A DNA stretch of 64,000 bases, from assembly GCA_964370855.1 (NCBI GenBank), contig CAYJMF010000004.1, positions 1-64,000 on the forward strand, read 5' to 3'. A program made the translations under genes and the position numbers. Of this stretch, positions 24,287-32,861 are shown in pieces (position 1 is the first letter of the stretch; the number at the start of each line of letters is the position of its first letter). The notes below the pieces were generated by a model. It was not told the DNA's origin, ran no database searches, and worked only from the letters and a program-made list of their open reading frames with translations. Origin of the DNA: JAKLKS01 sp964370855. GTDB taxonomy: Bacteria; Planctomycetota; JAJSAM01; JAKLKS01.

Positions 24287-25398
24287 CCCCCGACCCCGTC
24301 CCGCCCGCCGCCGCCGCCGACGCCCTCCTCCGCCGCCATGCGGAGCAGGAGACCGCCGAGGAGATCGCCGAGATCGTCCGGCTCGACGACCGGCCCCGGC
24401 CGCCCTCCTGGCGGATGTCCCCCTGGGCGGTGCGGATGTACGTCCTCGGCGGAAGGCTCCCGGGCGGTTTCGAGGTGAGGCCGAAGTACATCGGCAGCTC
24501 GAGGCTCGTGGAGGTCGCCGTGGCGACGCTGGCCACCGACCGGGCCCTCCTGCTCCTCGGGGTCCCCGGCACCGCGAAGTCGTGGCTGAGCGAGCACATC
24601 GCCGCCGCCATCTCCGGGGACTCGACCCTCCTCGTCCAGGGGACCGCGGGGACCGACGAGACGGCCCTCCGGTACGGGTGGAACTACGCGCGCCTGCTGA
24701 CCGAGGGCCCCTCGACCGCCGCCCTGGTCCCGAGCCCCGTGCTCCGGGCCATGGAGGACGGGAAGCTCGCCCGCATCGAGGAACTGACCCGCATCCCGAG
24801 CGAGGTCCAGGACACGCTCATCTCGATCCTGTCGGAGAAGGCGCTCCCCATCCCCGAACTCCACCGCGAGGTCCAGGCCCGCCGGGGCTTCAACGTCATC
24901 GCCACGTCCAACAACCGGGATCGGGGGGTCAACGAGCTGTCGAGCGCCCTCCTGCGCCGCTTCAACACGGTCGTCCTGCCGACCCCCGAGACCCTCGACG
25001 AAGAGGTGGAGATCGTCACGCGGCGCGTCGCCGAGATGGGCCGGGCCCTCGAACTTCCCGTGGAGGCGCCCGCCCTGGAGGCGATCCGGAGGCTGGTCAC
25101 CATCTTCCGCGAACTGCGGAGCGGCGTCACCGCGGACGGGAAGACGAAGGTCAAGTCCCCCTCCGGGTCGATGTCCACGGCGGAGGCCATCTCGGTCATG
25201 AACCACGGACTCGCCGTCGCCGGCTACTACGGGGACGGCGTCCTCCGCGCGGCCGACCTCGCGGCGGGGCTGACGGGGGCGGTCGTGAAGGACCCGGTGC
25301 AGGACCGCGTCGTCTGGCTCGAGTACCTCCAGACGGTGGTCAAGGAGCGCGAGGGATGGAAGGATCTCTACCGCAGTTGCACCGAGGCCCTGGGGTAG
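24283..25398 (+). CDS. MoxR-type AAA+ ATPase
   Basis: This 371-residue AAA+ ATPase has the Walker A motif in LLGVPGTAKSWLSEHI (93-100), the Walker B-type acidic strand before ELTRIPSEVQDTLISILSEK, and a sensor 1 region NVIATSNNRDRGVNELSSALLRRFNTVVLP, which includes the arginine-finger region. MoxR ATPases act as chaperones that remodel or metallate partners, usually with VWA proteins such as the one encoded two genes downstream. The start is GTG 24283, overlapping the DUF5691 stop (GTGA). Transcription with its neighbours is near certain. Confidence 0.92.
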   Translation: MTPDPVPPAAAADALLRRHAEQETAEEIAEIVRLDDRPRPPSWRMSPWAVRMYVLGGRLPGGFEVRPKYIGSSRLVEVAVATLATDRALLLLGVPGTAKSWLSEHIAAAISGDSTLLVQGTAGTDETALRYGWNYARLLTEGPSTAALVPSPVLRAMEDGKLARIEELTRIPSEVQDTLISILSEKALPIPELHREVQARRGFNVIATSNNRDRGVNELSSALLRRFNTVVLPTPETLDEEVEIVTRRVAEMGRALELPVEAPALEAIRRLVTIFRELRSGVTADGKTKVKSPSGSMSTAEAISVMNHGLAVAGYYGDGVLRAADLAAGLTGAVVKDPVQDRVVWLEYLQTVVKEREGWKDLYRSCTEALG

Positions 25399-25405
25399 GG
25401 ACCCC

Positions 25406-27631
25406 GTGTCCATCCACGTCTTCGGCATCCGTCACCACGGGCCCGGCTGCGCCCGGAGCCTCCGGGCCGCCCTGGAGGCGCTCGCCCCCGATGTCCTCCT
25501 GATCGAGGGGCCGCCGGACGCCGCCGACGTGCTCCCCCTCGCCGCCGACCCGGCCATGCGTCCGCCGGTGGCGCTGCTCGTCTACCCGCCGGAGGCCCCG
25601 CGGAGCGCGGTCTTCTACCCCTTCGCCGAGTTCTCGCCCGAATGGCAGGCGCTGCGGTTCGGTCTCGGGCGCGGGATCCCCGTCCGGTTCATGGACCTGC
25701 CCATCGCCCTCCGGCTCTCCGCTCCCCCGGAGGGGGAAGGGGGAGGCGACGGGGAGGATCCCTCCTCCCCGAGTTTCGACGCCATCGGCCGGCTGGCCGG
25801 CGCCGCGGGGTTCGAGGACCAGGAACTGTGGTGGGAGCAGGAGGTCGAGCGCCGCCGCGACCCGGCGGGGCTGTTCGACGGGATCCGGGAGGCGATGCAG
25901 GCGCTCCGCGCCGAGGCCCCGCCGCTCGTTCCCTTCGAGGCGCGAAGGGAGGCCCACATGCGCCAGACGATCCGGGCCGCGGTCAAGGAGGGCCGGGAGC
26001 GCATCGCCGTGGTCTGCGGGGCATGGCACGCCCCGGCCCTCGCGAGTCCCGGCCCCGCCAGGCCGGACGCGGAGATCCTGAAGGGACCGGGCAGGACGAA
26101 GGTGGTCGCGACCTGGGTCCCCTGGACCTACGGAAGGCTCAGCTTCCGGAGCGGGTACGGGGCCGGGGTGGCATCCCCGGGCTGGTACCAGCACCTCTGG
26201 ACGAACCCCGATCGCGCCGTGGTCCGCTGGGCCACGGAGGCGGCCCGGCTCCTCCGCTCCGAGGACATCCCGGCCCCCTCCGCCGGCGTCATCGAACTCG
26301 TCCGGCTGGCCGACGCCCTGGCCGCCATGCGTGGACTCCGGGATCCCGGCCTTGCCGAGATCGACGAGTCGATGGTGGCGGTCCTCTGCGCCGGCGACGC
26401 GACGCCGCTGGCCCTCGTCCGGGAGCGGCTCGAGATCGGGGATCGGCTCGGGGAGGTCCCCGCCTCCGCGCCGACGGTGCCCCTGCGCCGGGACCTCACC
26501 GCCCTCCAGAGGTCCCTGCGCCTCAAGCCGTCGCCGGAATCCCGCCCCCTCGACCTCGATCTCCGGAAGGACATCGACCGGGAGCGGAGCCGCCTCTTCC
26601 ACCGCCTCGTCCTCCTCGAGGTCCCCTGGGGGGAGAGGCGGATCACGACGGGGAAGGCGGGGACCTTCCACGAGATCTGGGAACTCTGCTGGCGCCCGGA
26701 ACTGGAGCCTTCGCTGGTCGCGGCCAGCCTCTGGGGGAACACCGTCGACGAGGCCGCCGGGGCGCGACTCCGCCGCCTCGCCGACGAGACCCCCGAGCTG
26801 CCGAGGCTGACGGAACTCCTCGACGTCGCCATCCTGTGCGAGGTCCCCGACGCCGTGGAGCACCTCCTCCGGCGCGTGGAGCAGGTGGCCGCGGTCGGCG
26901 CCCACGTCCTCGAACTCCTCCATGCCCTGCCCCCGCTCGCCCGGGTCGTCCGGTACGGGGATGTTAGGGCGACCCCCCGGGAGCATGTCGCCGCCGTCAT
27001 CGACGGGCTCCTCGCCCGGGTCCTCGTCGGGCTCCCCGGTGCCTGCGCGTCGCTCGACGACGAAGCCGCCGACAGGATGTCGGAAGGCCTGGCCGGCGTC
27101 ACGGGGAGCCTGCTGCTCCTCGAGCGGGAGGCGGAGCGGGCCGCGTGGGTCGGGCTCCTCGACCGCCTGGCCCTGATGGAGGGGATCCACGGCCTCGTCC
27201 GCGGCCACGCCTGCCGCCTCCTCCTCGAACAGAAGGCCCTGGCCACCGAAGAACTCGGCCGCCGCTCCTCGCTGGCCCTCTCCGCCGCCGTGCCTCCGGC
27301 GGAGGCGGCCGCCTGGCTCGAGGGTCTCCTCCGCGGCAAGGGGCTCCTCCTCCTCCAGGAGAAGGGTCTCTGGACCGCGCTCGACGACTGGACGGCTTCG
27401 CTTCCCGGGGAGACCTTCGACGCGACCCTGCCCCTCGTCCGCCGGGCCTTCTCCGGCTTCTCCTCTCCCGAGCGGAGGGCCATGGGCGAGAAGGTCCGGA
27501 CCCTCGGGCGCGGTCCCGGCGGGGGGGCGGCGGCCCGCGGGACCGCCGCTCCGGCCGCGGAACCCCTCGACGAGGCCCGGGCCGCCCGCGTCCTGCCCGT
27601 GCTCGCCCGCATCCTCGGAGCGAATCCATGA
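25406..27631 (+). CDS. DUF5682 family protein
   Basis: This 741-residue protein is of the DUF5682 type. The N-terminus IHVFGIRHHGPGCARSLRAALEALAPDVLLIEGPPDA and the segment RIAVVCGAWHAPAL resemble TraB/PrgY-like or EreA-type folds with conserved His residues, so a hydrolase or metal-binding activity is possible. The C-terminal two-thirds is helical with no clear motif. It starts at GTG 25406, seven bases after the AAA stop, and overlaps the VWA gene by four bases. Its function is unknown. Family members are found in the same MoxR/VWA/SWIM context in other bacteria. Confidence 0.85.
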   Translation: MSIHVFGIRHHGPGCARSLRAALEALAPDVLLIEGPPDAADVLPLAADPAMRPPVALLVYPPEAPRSAVFYPFAEFSPEWQALRFGLGRGIPVRFMDLPIALRLSAPPEGEGGGDGEDPSSPSFDAIGRLAGAAGFEDQELWWEQEVERRRDPAGLFDGIREAMQALRAEAPPLVPFEARREAHMRQTIRAAVKEGRERIAVVCGAWHAPALASPGPARPDAEILKGPGRTKVVATWVPWTYGRLSFRSGYGAGVASPGWYQHLWTNPDRAVVRWATEAARLLRSEDIPAPSAGVIELVRLADALAAMRGLRDPGLAEIDESMVAVLCAGDATPLALVRERLEIGDRLGEVPASAPTVPLRRDLTALQRSLRLKPSPESRPLDLDLRKDIDRERSRLFHRLVLLEVPWGERRITTGKAGTFHEIWELCWRPELEPSLVAASLWGNTVDEAAGARLRRLADETPELPRLTELLDVAILCEVPDAVEHLLRRVEQVAAVGAHVLELLHALPPLARVVRYGDVRATPREHVAAVIDGLLARVLVGLPGACASLDDEAADRMSEGLAGVTGSLLLLEREAERAAWVGLLDRLALMEGIHGLVRGHACRLLLEQKALATEELGRRSSLALSAAVPPAEAAAWLEGLLRGKGLLLLQEKGLWTALDDWTASLPGETFDATLPLVRRAFSGFSSPERRAMGEKVRTLGRGPGGGAAARGTAAPAAEPLDEARAARVLPVLARILGANP

Positions 27632-28788
27632 GCCCGGTCCGCGTGGAGGAGGAGGAGCGCCTGCGTCGCTGGCGTCTGGTCCTCGGGAAGCCCGCCGACG
27701 AATCCCTGGGCCGTCCCCTGACGGTGGTGGACCTCGGGATGGACCGCGTCCTCGACGCGCTCTACGACCGGGAGCGGGGAGGGGACCTCGGCGCCTCGGC
27801 CCCCTCGGTCGCCCGATGGCTCGGCGACATCCGGACCTACTTCCCCTCCCCGGTGGTGCGGGTCCTCCAGAAGGACGCCCTGGATCGGCTGGACCTCCGG
27901 CAGATGCTCCTCGAGCCGGAACTCCTCGGCTCGGTGGAGCCGGACATCCACCTGGTGGCCACGCTCGTCGCCCTCGGCCGGGTCATCCCCCGGAGGACCA
28001 GGGAGACCGCGCGCCAGGTGGTCCGCAAGGTCGTCCGCGATCTCGAGAGGAGGCTGGCCGAGCCGATGCGCCGTGCCGTGACGGGCGCCCTCAACCGGGC
28101 CATCCGGTCGCGTCGCCCGCGCCTGGCCGAGGTGGACTGGGACCGCACCATCCGCGCGAATCTCTCCCGCTACGACCTCGATCGCCGCCTGCTCGTGGCA
28201 GAGACGATCGTCGGCCGCGGCCGGCGGGGGACCTCCCTCCGGGACGTGATCCTCTGCGTGGATCAGAGCGGCTCCATGGCGGCCTCGGTGGTGTACGCGA
28301 GCCTCTTCGCGGCGGTCCTGGCCTCCCTCCGCTCGGTCACGACGCGGATGATCGTGTTCGACACCGCGGTGGTGGACCTCACGCCGGAGATCTCCGACCC
28401 GGTGGACCTCCTCTTCGGCACCCAGCTCGGCGGCGGGACCGACATCCACCGCGCCCTCGGCTACTGCCAGCAGGTGGTCACCCGGCCTTCGAACACGATC
28501 CTCGTCCTCGTCACCGACCTCTACGAGGGGGGGGACGCCGCCGCCATGCTCAAGCGCGCCGCGGCGCTGGTCGCGTCGGGAGTGAACGTCGTCTGCCTCC
28601 TGGCCCTGAGCGACCAGGGAACGCCCGGCTACGACACGGGGAACGCGGCCGCCTTCGCCGCCCTGGGGATTCCGACCTTCGCCTGCACCCCCGACCTCTT
28701 CCCCGACCTCATGGCGGCGGCGATCCAGCGCCGCGACCTCGCCCTGTGGGCGGCGCGCCGGGGAATCGTGACGGCGCGGGGGGAGTGA
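27628..28788 (+). CDS. VWA domain protein of MoxR system
   Basis: This 386-residue protein has a helical N-terminal domain (about 1-195) and a C-terminal von Willebrand factor A domain. The metal-ion adhesion site is VDQSGSMAAS (DxSxS at 212-216), followed by the threonine in GGGTDIHRALGYC and the aspartate in VTDLYEGGD. VWA proteins pair with MoxR AAA ATPases for metal-dependent assembly or insertion steps. It is the last gene of the five-gene operon. Confidence 0.92.
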   Translation: MSPVRVEEEERLRRWRLVLGKPADESLGRPLTVVDLGMDRVLDALYDRERGGDLGASAPSVARWLGDIRTYFPSPVVRVLQKDALDRLDLRQMLLEPELLGSVEPDIHLVATLVALGRVIPRRTRETARQVVRKVVRDLERRLAEPMRRAVTGALNRAIRSRRPRLAEVDWDRTIRANLSRYDLDRRLLVAETIVGRGRRGTSLRDVILCVDQSGSMAASVVYASLFAAVLASLRSVTTRMIVFDTAVVDLTPEISDPVDLLFGTQLGGGTDIHRALGYCQQVVTRPSNTILVLVTDLYEGGDAAAMLKRAAALVASGVNVVCLLALSDQGTPGYDTGNAAAFAALGIPTFACTPDLFPDLMAAAIQRRDLALWAARRGIVTARGE

Positions 28789-28972
28789 GGGGCCGCACGG
28801 CTGCACCCTGGGTCGGTGGATGCCCGGGCGCCCTGGACCCCGGGAACGGGAGAGGCCCTCGAGTGGACCGCACCCCGATCGGGGTCCCATCGGACCCGGA
28901 ACTGGTAGGATCCCCTTCGCAGGACGGATTCCACGCGGCGGTCCGGGCGGCCGCCGCGGCAGCAGGGCGGCC

Positions 28973-29695
28973 ATGGCGGACACGGGGTGCGCGACGCCGG
29001 GCGGGAAGTGCGTGCTCGTCACGATCCTCGGGGCGGCCGTCATCGGCGGCCCCCTCCTCGGCCTCGGGGTGATCCTCGCGTGGTGCGCGGTGTCCGGCCG
29101 GGGAGCCTCCTGGCCCGTCGACCTGCTCGGCTCCGCGGTCCTCTGCTGCCTCGGGGCCGTGGCGCTGTTCGGATCCTCCTGCCTGATGAGGCGTGCCGCG
29201 GCGGGGCGGGCCGGGCTCGCGATCCGGGCCGGGGGCGGCAGGCGGTGGATCGTCGCCGCGGGAGTCTCCGGGGGAATCGTCCTGCCATGCGCCATCGCGC
29301 GGTGGCTCCTGCCCATGGACGCCCTCCCCGGGGCGGAGCGGTGGACGGGTCTCCTGATCGGATGGGGGATCCTGGCCGCCCTGGCGCTCGGGAAGTGCCG
29401 CCCGGTCGGTACCGGCCGGGTGAAGGGGATCCTCGCCGGGGCGTGGATGATCGCGATGGGCGCGGGACGGACGGGCGCCGCGGTCCTGCTGATGGATGCC
29501 ATCGACGGCGTGGCGTGCCAGGCACTTCCGCGACTCGCCCCCGACGGGTGGGGGCCGGCGGGGTGGGTGCTGGGCATGACGGGAGTGATCCTGCTTGACG
29601 AGCGGGGCCTCCTCCCGCTGCACCTCCTCGGCAGCGACGGATGCGGGAGCGGCAGGCCGGGCTGCGTCCTCCGCGAGGGCGCGCGTCCCGCCTGA
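28973..29695 (+). CDS. small polytopic membrane protein, unknown function
   Basis: This 240-residue protein has about six hydrophobic segments (LVTILGAAVIGGPLLGLGVILAW, SAVLCCLGAVALFGSS, WIVAAGVSGGIVLPCAIARWLL, LLIGWGILAALAL, GILAGAWMIAMG, WVLGMTGVILL). A Cys-rich N-terminus (CATPGGKC) and a C-terminal Gly/Cys tail (CGSGRPGC) flank them. No family is recognised. It starts at ATG 28973 with a weak AGGGCGG site, and TAGGAT at 28903 could be its -10. The 184 bases before it hold nothing else I recognise. It lies just before the sulfate-reduction operon but is probably separate. Confidence 0.55.
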   Translation: MADTGCATPGGKCVLVTILGAAVIGGPLLGLGVILAWCAVSGRGASWPVDLLGSAVLCCLGAVALFGSSCLMRRAAAGRAGLAIRAGGGRRWIVAAGVSGGIVLPCAIARWLLPMDALPGAERWTGLLIGWGILAALALGKCRPVGTGRVKGILAGAWMIAMGAGRTGAAVLLMDAIDGVACQALPRLAPDGWGPAGWVLGMTGVILLDERGLLPLHLLGSDGCGSGRPGCVLREGARPA

Positions 29696-29750
29696 AGTTC
29701 CCGGGGACCCCCCGCCTCCGGAGAGGGGAATCCGGATGTGACTTCTATTC

Positions 29751-29764
29751 GTGATGTACATCAC
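29751..29764. promoter_or_regulatory. CRP/FNR-type operator palindrome
   Basis: GTGATGTACATCAC is a perfect 14-base palindrome containing the FNR-like half-sites TGAT-N4-ATCA. It ends seven bases before the -35 hexamer of the promoter that would drive the sulfate-reduction operon. HcpR and FNR-type regulators of anaerobic and sulfur metabolism recognise related sites. No such regulator is encoded in this window. Confidence 0.6.
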
Positions 29765-29771
29765 AGTTGGG

Positions 29772-29799
29772 TTGACAGCGCCTTTCGAGTTGGTACTCT
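29772..29799 (+). promoter_or_regulatory. promoter of the apr-qmo-sat-dsr operon
   Basis: A consensus -35 TTGACA (29772-29777) and the -10-like TACTCT (29794-29799) are separated by 16 bases, with a predicted start near 29806. It is the most consensus-like promoter I see in the window and lies directly downstream of the CRP/FNR-type palindrome. Confidence 0.6.
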
Positions 29800-29805
29800 T
29801 CCCCG

Positions 29806-30048
29806 ATAAGCGCGGGGGCCGACCGGCAAGACGCCCTCCGCGCGAGGATGCAACCGGCCGCACGAGAAGGCTGCGGCAACCCGTCGCGAAGGCCCCGCCC
29901 CCGTTCCAACCGGGGCGCCGGGGCCCCGGTCGCCACCCCACGCAGGAGTCGGAAGAGCGGAACACCGTCGTCGATCTATTCGTGATCGGATGCGCGAAAG
30001 CAGGGGGCCTCGAGAACGCGCCACCCCGCGCGGAAAGGAAGGGCAGGA
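29806..30048 (+). other. structured leader of the sulfate-reduction operon
   Basis: About 240 bases separate the predicted transcription start from aprB, with no convincing reading frame. The stretch is rich in potential stems, for example the 12-base palindrome CCGGGGCCCCGG near 29920 and the recurring AACC boxes in GGATGCAACCGGCC and GCGGCAACCC. I could not match it to a known riboswitch. Confidence 0.4.
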
Positions 30049-30516
30049 ATGCCGAGCTTCGTGATCAGGGACAAGTGCGACGGCTGCAAGGCGCTCGACA
30101 AGACCGCCTGCCAGTACATCTGTCCCAACGACCTCATGGTCCTGGACAAGGCGACGTCGAAGGCCTTCAACCAGGATCCGCACATGTGCTGGGAGTGCTT
30201 CAGCTGCGTGAAGATCTGCCCGACCCAGGCCATCGAGATGCGCGGGTACGCGGACTTCACGCCCATGGGGGCCAGCGTCACCCCCATGCGCAGCTCCGAG
30301 GACATCATGTGGACCGTCCAGTTCCGGGACAAGTCCATCAAGCCGAAGCGGTTCAAGTTCCCCATCCGCCGCGGGGTGGCGGAGGGCAAGGCGCAGCCCT
30401 TCGACCTCTACCCGACCGGCGACGACAGCATCAAGAGCCCGACCCTGATGACGGAGCCGGCGGGGCTCAACAGGGAACTGGGCCCGGTGAAGTTCACCAA
30501 GGTCCCGACCCTCTGA
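30049..30516 (+). CDS. aprB: adenylylsulfate reductase beta subunit
   Basis: This 155-residue iron-sulfur subunit of APS reductase passes electrons to the FAD in AprA for reduction of APS to sulfite and AMP in the cytoplasm. It carries two [4Fe-4S] binding sets: CDGCKALDKTACQYICP near the N-terminus and CWECFSCVKICP at about residues 45-56. The extended C-terminal tail that wraps around AprA follows (SIKPKRFKFPIRR to KFTKVPTL). The length is typical. It is the first gene of the operon and precedes aprA by 62 bases. Confidence 0.96.
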   Translation: MPSFVIRDKCDGCKALDKTACQYICPNDLMVLDKATSKAFNQDPHMCWECFSCVKICPTQAIEMRGYADFTPMGASVTPMRSSEDIMWTVQFRDKSIKPKRFKFPIRRGVAEGKAQPFDLYPTGDDSIKSPTLMTEPAGLNRELGPVKFTKVPTL

Positions 30517-30578
30517 TCGGGAACGGATAGGGAACCAGCGAGGGGCCCGGTGAACGGGCACCCGGAGGAGGGCAGGAC

Positions 30579-32471
30579 ATGAAGGGCTTCGAGACGGTCG
30601 TGGTCGAAACCGACCTCCTGATCTGCGGGGGCGGGATGGCCGCCTGCGGCGCGGCGGTGGAAGCGTCCTACTGGGCGAAGAAGCACGGACTCAAGGTGAC
30701 GGTGGTGGACAAGGCCGCCATGGACCGTTCCGGCGCCGTCGCCATGGGGCTGTCGGCCATCAACCAGTACGTGGACCTCAACAGCGGCAAGAACACGCTG
30801 AAGGACTACGTGGACTACGTGCGGAACGACCTCATGGGGATCACCCGCGAGGACGTCGTCGCGAACATCGCGAGGCACGTCGACAACACGGTGCACCTCT
30901 TCGAGAAGTGGGGCCTCCCGATCTGGAAGGACAAGGAGGGCAACTACGTCCACGAGGGGCGCTGGCAGCTGATGATCAACGGGGAGTCCTACAAGGTCAT
31001 CGTGGCGGAGGCGGCGAAGAACGCCCTCGCCGAGGCCGGCGGGCAGTACTTCGAGCGCGTCTTCATCACCCACCCGCTCATGGACGGCGACAGGTGCGCG
31101 GGGGCCATCGGCTTCAGCACCCGGGAGAACAAGGTCTACGTCTTCCGGGCGAAGGCCACCCTGGCGGCCATGGGCGGTGCCGTCCACGTGTTCAAGCCCC
31201 GCTCCACGGGCGAGGGCTTCGGCCGTTCCTGGTACCCCCCCTTCAACTCCGGGGCCAGCGCCTTCTTCACCATCCAGGCGGGCGCCGAGATGACCTGCCA
31301 GGAGGTCCGCTTCATCCCCGTGCGGTTCAAGGACGCCTACGGTCCCGTGGGTGCGTGGTTCCTGCTCTTCAAGGCCGTCGCCACCAACGCCTACGGCGGC
31401 AACTACATGAAGGAGCGCGAGGGGGAACTCGACAAGTGGGCCCCCTACGGAAGGGTCAAGCCCGCCCCGGCCAACATCCGCAACTGGCTCATGATGCTGG
31501 ACGTGATGGAGGGGAAGAGCCCGATCTACATGCAGACGGCGGACGCCATCAGGGCCATCGCCGACAAGATCCCCGACGAGAAGGAGGGGAAGAAGAAGCT
31601 GAAGGAGCTCGAGAGCGAGGCGTGGGAGGACTTCCTCGACATGACCATCTCCCAGGCCATCCTCTGGGCGGCGACCAACACCGAGCCGGAGAAGAAGCCC
31701 TCCGAGATCATGGCCTGCGATCCCTACTTCATCGGCTCCCACTCGGGCGCTTCCGGCGCCTGGGTCTCCGGCCCCGAGGACCTGCAGACCGCGGAGACGA
31801 AGTCCGAGTACTTCTGGGGCTACGAGAACATGACGACCGTGAAGGGGCTGTTCGCCGCCGGCGACGCTTCCGGCGCGTCCAGCCACAAGTTCTCCTCCGG
31901 GTCCCACACGGAGGGCCGCATCGCCGCCAAGGCCGCGATCCGGTTCGTCCTGGAGAACGCCAAGGGCCCGAAGGTCGACGAGGGCGAGGTGGAGAAGCTG
32001 AAGGCCGAGATCCTCCGCCCGATGGTCACCTTCGAGCAGCACAAGGACCTGACGACGGATCCCGACATCAACCCGAACTACATCCGCCCGACCCAGTTCA
32101 TGTACCGGCTCCAGAAGATCATGGACGAGTACGCGGGCGGCGTCTCGTCGCAGTTCAAGACCAACAACAAGCTCCTCGAGAAGGGCATGGAGCTGCTGGC
32201 CTTCCTCAAGGAGGACTCGGCGAAGCTCGGGGCCAAGAACCTCCACGAGCTCATGCGCTGCTGGGAGAACGTCCACCGCACCTTCCAGGCCGACGCCCAC
32301 GTGCGCTCCATCCTGTTCCGCGAGGAGACGCGGTGGCCGGGCTACTACTTCCGGGCCGACAAGCCGACCATGGACAACAAGAACTGGCTGGCGTTCTGCA
32401 ACTGCCGCTACGACCGCAAGACGGGCGAGTGGACGATGATCAAGCGCCCGGTGAAGCACGTCCTGAACTAG
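30579..32471 (+). CDS. aprA: adenylylsulfate reductase alpha subunit
   Basis: This 630-residue flavoprotein is the catalytic subunit of APS reductase. The N-terminal FAD-binding fold is TDLLICGGGMAACGAAVEA, and the second dinucleotide motif is GLFAAGDASGASSHKFSSGSHTEGRIAAKAA. The conserved C-terminal segment RSILFREETRWPGYYFRAD is also present. The length and the GGAGGAGG ribosome-binding site agree with the family. Together with AprB it reversibly reduces APS using electrons from QmoABC. A strong hairpin (32486-32518) follows the stop and may set the relative level of aprBA mRNA against the downstream genes. Confidence 0.97.
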   Translation: MKGFETVVVETDLLICGGGMAACGAAVEASYWAKKHGLKVTVVDKAAMDRSGAVAMGLSAINQYVDLNSGKNTLKDYVDYVRNDLMGITREDVVANIARHVDNTVHLFEKWGLPIWKDKEGNYVHEGRWQLMINGESYKVIVAEAAKNALAEAGGQYFERVFITHPLMDGDRCAGAIGFSTRENKVYVFRAKATLAAMGGAVHVFKPRSTGEGFGRSWYPPFNSGASAFFTIQAGAEMTCQEVRFIPVRFKDAYGPVGAWFLLFKAVATNAYGGNYMKEREGELDKWAPYGRVKPAPANIRNWLMMLDVMEGKSPIYMQTADAIRAIADKIPDEKEGKKKLKELESEAWEDFLDMTISQAILWAATNTEPEKKPSEIMACDPYFIGSHSGASGAWVSGPEDLQTAETKSEYFWGYENMTTVKGLFAAGDASGASSHKFSSGSHTEGRIAAKAAIRFVLENAKGPKVDEGEVEKLKAEILRPMVTFEQHKDLTTDPDINPNYIRPTQFMYRLQKIMDEYAGGVSSQFKTNNKLLEKGMELLAFLKEDSAKLGAKNLHELMRCWENVHRTFQADAHVRSILFREETRWPGYYFRADKPTMDNKNWLAFCNCRYDRKTGEWTMIKRPVKHVLN

Positions 32472-32485
32472 ACGACGGAAGCGAC

Positions 32486-32518
32486 CCGGGGCCCCCGCCT
32501 CGAATGCGGGGGCCCCGG
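32486..32518 (+). promoter_or_regulatory. strong intra-operon hairpin after aprA
   Basis: CCGGGGCCCCCGC (32486-32498) pairs perfectly with GCGGGGGCCCCGG (32506-32518) around a seven-base loop, with no T-tract. It is likely an mRNA-stabilising stem or partial terminator separating high-level aprBA from the rest of the operon. Confidence 0.6.
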
Positions 32519-32558
32519 ACGACGGCGGGGCGGGTCCGGCGGAGGGTTCGGGGCGAAC

Positions 32559-32861
32559 ATGGCGGAGACGATGACGGCGGCGGAATCGACCACCTGCCCC
32601 CACTGCGGAGGCCGCCTCGTGAAGTGGGCCCTGCCGGAGGGGGCCACCTGGAACGAGAAGCACTTCCTCGCCTGCTTCTCCGACGCCTGCCCCTACTACC
32701 GGGACGGGTGGGACTGGATGTTCGAGGAGTTCGGACAGAGGGCGTCCTTCCGGTACGCCGAGACCCCGGGGACCCGCGAGAGAAGGATGATCCCCGTGTG
32801 GTCCGGCGAGGCGACCCGGCAGCAGATCGTGGCGGGGGACGGCGAAGGAGGCGACGCGTGA
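32559..32861 (+). CDS. small zinc-ribbon protein
   Basis: This 100-residue protein has a probable metal ribbon: TCPHCGGRLVKW (Cys13 and Cys16 region) and LACFSDACPYYRDGWDWM (second Cys pair, residues about 39-45). The rest is charged and aromatic (FEEFGQRASFRYAETPG). The pattern is close to ogr/Delta-like or rubredoxin-like small zinc proteins. It lies between aprA and the YkgJ-type gene in the sulfate operon and overlaps the latter (GTGA), so it probably has an accessory role in APS reductase or Qmo function. That role is inferred from context only. Confidence 0.75.
   Translation: MAETMTAAESTTCPHCGGRLVKWALPEGATWNEKHFLACFSDACPYYRDGWDWMFEEFGQRASFRYAETPGTRERRMIPVWSGEATRQQIVAGDGEGGDA

Noticed and set aside
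26128..29577. A 1149-codon minus-strand open frame opposite DUF5682 and VWA genes
   Set aside because: It is a shadow frame. The opposite strand has a MIDAS motif, coupled starts and ribosome-binding sites.
29806..30048. SAM-I-type riboswitch suggested by GCGGCAACC and GATAAGCG
   Set aside because: The conserved AAGAG, GAUGAA and closing P1 strands are not present in the right order, so I only call it a structured leader.
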